Positions 63,185 to 64,000 of a stretch of 64,000 nucleotides of DNA are shown piece after piece. Made by a program: the position numbers and the translations under genes. The notes under the pieces were generated by a model that saw nothing but the letters and a program-made list of their open reading frames with translations, was not told the DNA's origin and did not search any database. Origin of the DNA: JAICYJ01 sp963737445 (GTDB lineage: Bacteria > Actinomycetota > Thermoleophilia > Gaiellales > JAICJC01); contig CAVTSO010000019.1 in the NCBI GenBank assembly GCA_963737445.1, positions 372,001 to 436,000 on the forward strand, given 5' to 3'. How positions within the stretch are numbered: position 1 is the first letter of the stretch; each line of letters starts with the position of its first letter.

Positions 63185-63570
63185 CGCAGTGGGTGTTTCG
63201 CGGGTGTGTAGGGGACGAGATCCCGACGGTAGCGCCGATGCACCGCCGACACCTCCTGGTGCAGGCGCCGCGCCTGCAGGTCGAGCTGCTCCTCGAGCGC
63301 GTCCACGCGGCTCAGCAGCTCCACCACCGTCTGCTCCAGAGCCAGCACGTGGGTGGCGCCGGACAGGCTGAGGCCGAGCACGGTGGTGAGGTGGGTAACC
63401 TTGCGCAGGCGGGCGACGTCCGAGTCCGAGTAGCGGCGGGTGCCGCCGGGCGTGCGGCGGGGGCTTACCACGCCCTTGGCGTCGTACATGCGCAACGTCT
63501 GGGGGTGCATGCCGGCCAGCTCGGCGGCCACCGAGATCGAGTAGCGGGGGTGCTCGGCGGGATCGGTCAT
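63166..63570 (-). CDS. hspR: HspR heat-shock repressor (MerR family)
   Basis: 134 residues. Represses dnaK/clpB operons by binding HAIR sites, with DnaK as co-repressor. The N-terminal winged helix YSISVAAELAGMHPQTLRMYDAKGVVSPRRTPGGTRRYSDSDVARL is the MerR/HspR signature, followed by a coiled coil (LLSRVDALEEQLDLQARRLHQEV). ATG 63570 overlaps the dnaJ stop (ATGA). No HAIR site (CTTGAGT-N7-ACTCAAG) lies in the window; the operon promoter would be upstream of dnaK, outside it. Confidence 0.95.
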
Positions 63571-64000
63571 GCGAACAGCCTGTCTCGCGGGTTGCCGTGG
63601 CTCGTGCGCTGCAGCTCATCCAGCTTCTCGAGCGCCTCGCGCTCCTGCTTGGACAGCTTGGAGGGCACGGCGATGCGCAGCCGCGCCAGCAGGTCGCCCT
63701 GGCCGCCGCCCTTCAGGCGGGGTGCACCGCGGCTCTTGACGCGCAGCGTCTTGCCGTCCGTGGAACCGGCCGGCACCTTCACCTTGACGCGCTGGCCGTC
63801 GGGCGTGGGCAGCTCCACCTGGGCGCCCATCGAGGCCTCGGCGAACGTCACCGGCACCTCCACCAGCAGGTCGTCGCCGCGGCGCTGGAACAGGCTGCTC
63901 TCGTCCACCTGCGTGACCACGTAGAGATCGCCCGCCTCGCCGCCGCGCGGGCCGGCCTCGCCCTTGCCCTTGACCTTGATGCGGGTGCCGTTCTTGACGC
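63567..64000 (-). CDS. dnaJ: DnaJ, C-terminal part (runs off the window)
   Basis: The last 144 codons of a DnaJ/CbpA-type co-chaperone. The visible sequence is the C-terminal peptide-binding beta domains: NGTRIKVKGKGEAGPRGGEAGDLYVVTQV, FQRRGDDLLVEVPVTFAEASMGAQVELPTPDG, VPAGSTDGKTLRVKSRGAPRL, GDLLARLRIAVPSKLSKQERE. The J domain and any zinc-finger region lie outside, so class I or II cannot be told. First visible gene of a dnaJ-hspR-clpB-membrane protein run. Confidence 0.93.
   Translation of the reverse strand, partial: VKNGTRIKVKGKGEAGPRGGEAGDLYVVTQVDESSLFQRRGDDLLVEVPVTFAEASMGAQVELPTPDGQRVKVKVPAGSTDGKTLRVKSRGAPRLKGGGQGDLLARLRIAVPSKLSKQEREALEKLDELQRTSHGNPRDRLFA

Overview
The window is high-GC bacterial chromosome, most likely from an actinomycete-phylum organism (Actinomycetota), possibly a deep branch such as Thermoleophilia. 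The support is gene order and family content: the block glmU-prs-rplY(ctc)-pth ... mfd-mazG-eno, the block metG-tatD-ksgA-ispE, and dnaJ-hspR-clpB are typical actinobacterial arrangements, and many genes start with GTG. The exact class is an inference. No phage, insertion sequence, CRISPR array or rRNA was found.

Layout. 1-13.6 kb (mostly minus strand): partial enolase, a hybrid sensor kinase, MazG, a PPIase-like lipoprotein, Mfd, then a short plus-strand island (small membrane protein, M20 peptidase, small unknown), then Pth, L25, Prs, GlmU and tRNA-Gln. Almost every gene between 0.85 and 13 kb, including essential ones, is interrupted by single-base indels; this looks like sequence error rather than decay. 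13.7-20.8 kb (minus, clean): membrane protein, IspE, KsgA, EamA transporter, TatD, MetG, RsmI, ROK sugar kinase. 20.8-25.5 kb (mostly plus): LCP cell-wall protein, FmdB zinc ribbon, GT4 glycosyltransferase and a fused polysaccharide deacetylase-flippase. 25.4-30.8 kb: histidine biosynthesis, with hisA divergent from yerC-hisG-hisCB(fusion)-hisH-hisF-hisIE across a 17-bp gap that carries a palindrome. 30.9-34.5 kb: lipoprotein, LigD and Ku (bacterial NHEJ). 34.5-34.7 kb: a 23-bp inverted repeat pair resembling a REP/BIME element. 34.7-41.7 kb: an arginine operon argC-J-B-R-G-H ending in lysA, with two ARG-box-like sites in front of argC.

41.7-55 kb is an accessory-looking surface-glycan region: AP-superfamily hydrolase, a 38-residue membrane protein, an oligosaccharide flippase, two very large polytopic membrane proteins, a UDP-sulfoquinovose synthase homologue, a DUF2304-GT2 glycosyltransferase, a class I amidotransferase, an aminotransferase/malyl-CoA-lyase pair, and a sugar-nucleotide epimerase. 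55-60.7 kb: zinc-ribbon membrane protein, pseudouridine catabolism pair (PfkB kinase, PsuG), GNAT, FAD-linked oxidase. 60.7-64 kb: clpB, hspR and the 3' end of dnaJ (stress chaperones).

A recurring regulatory theme is a TAnnnT -10 box ending 6-10 bases before the start codon (argC, the AP hydrolase, hisA/yerC, LCP/ROK, fmdB, GT4, pfkB and its divergent neighbour, and others). This suggests that leaderless mRNAs are common in this organism.
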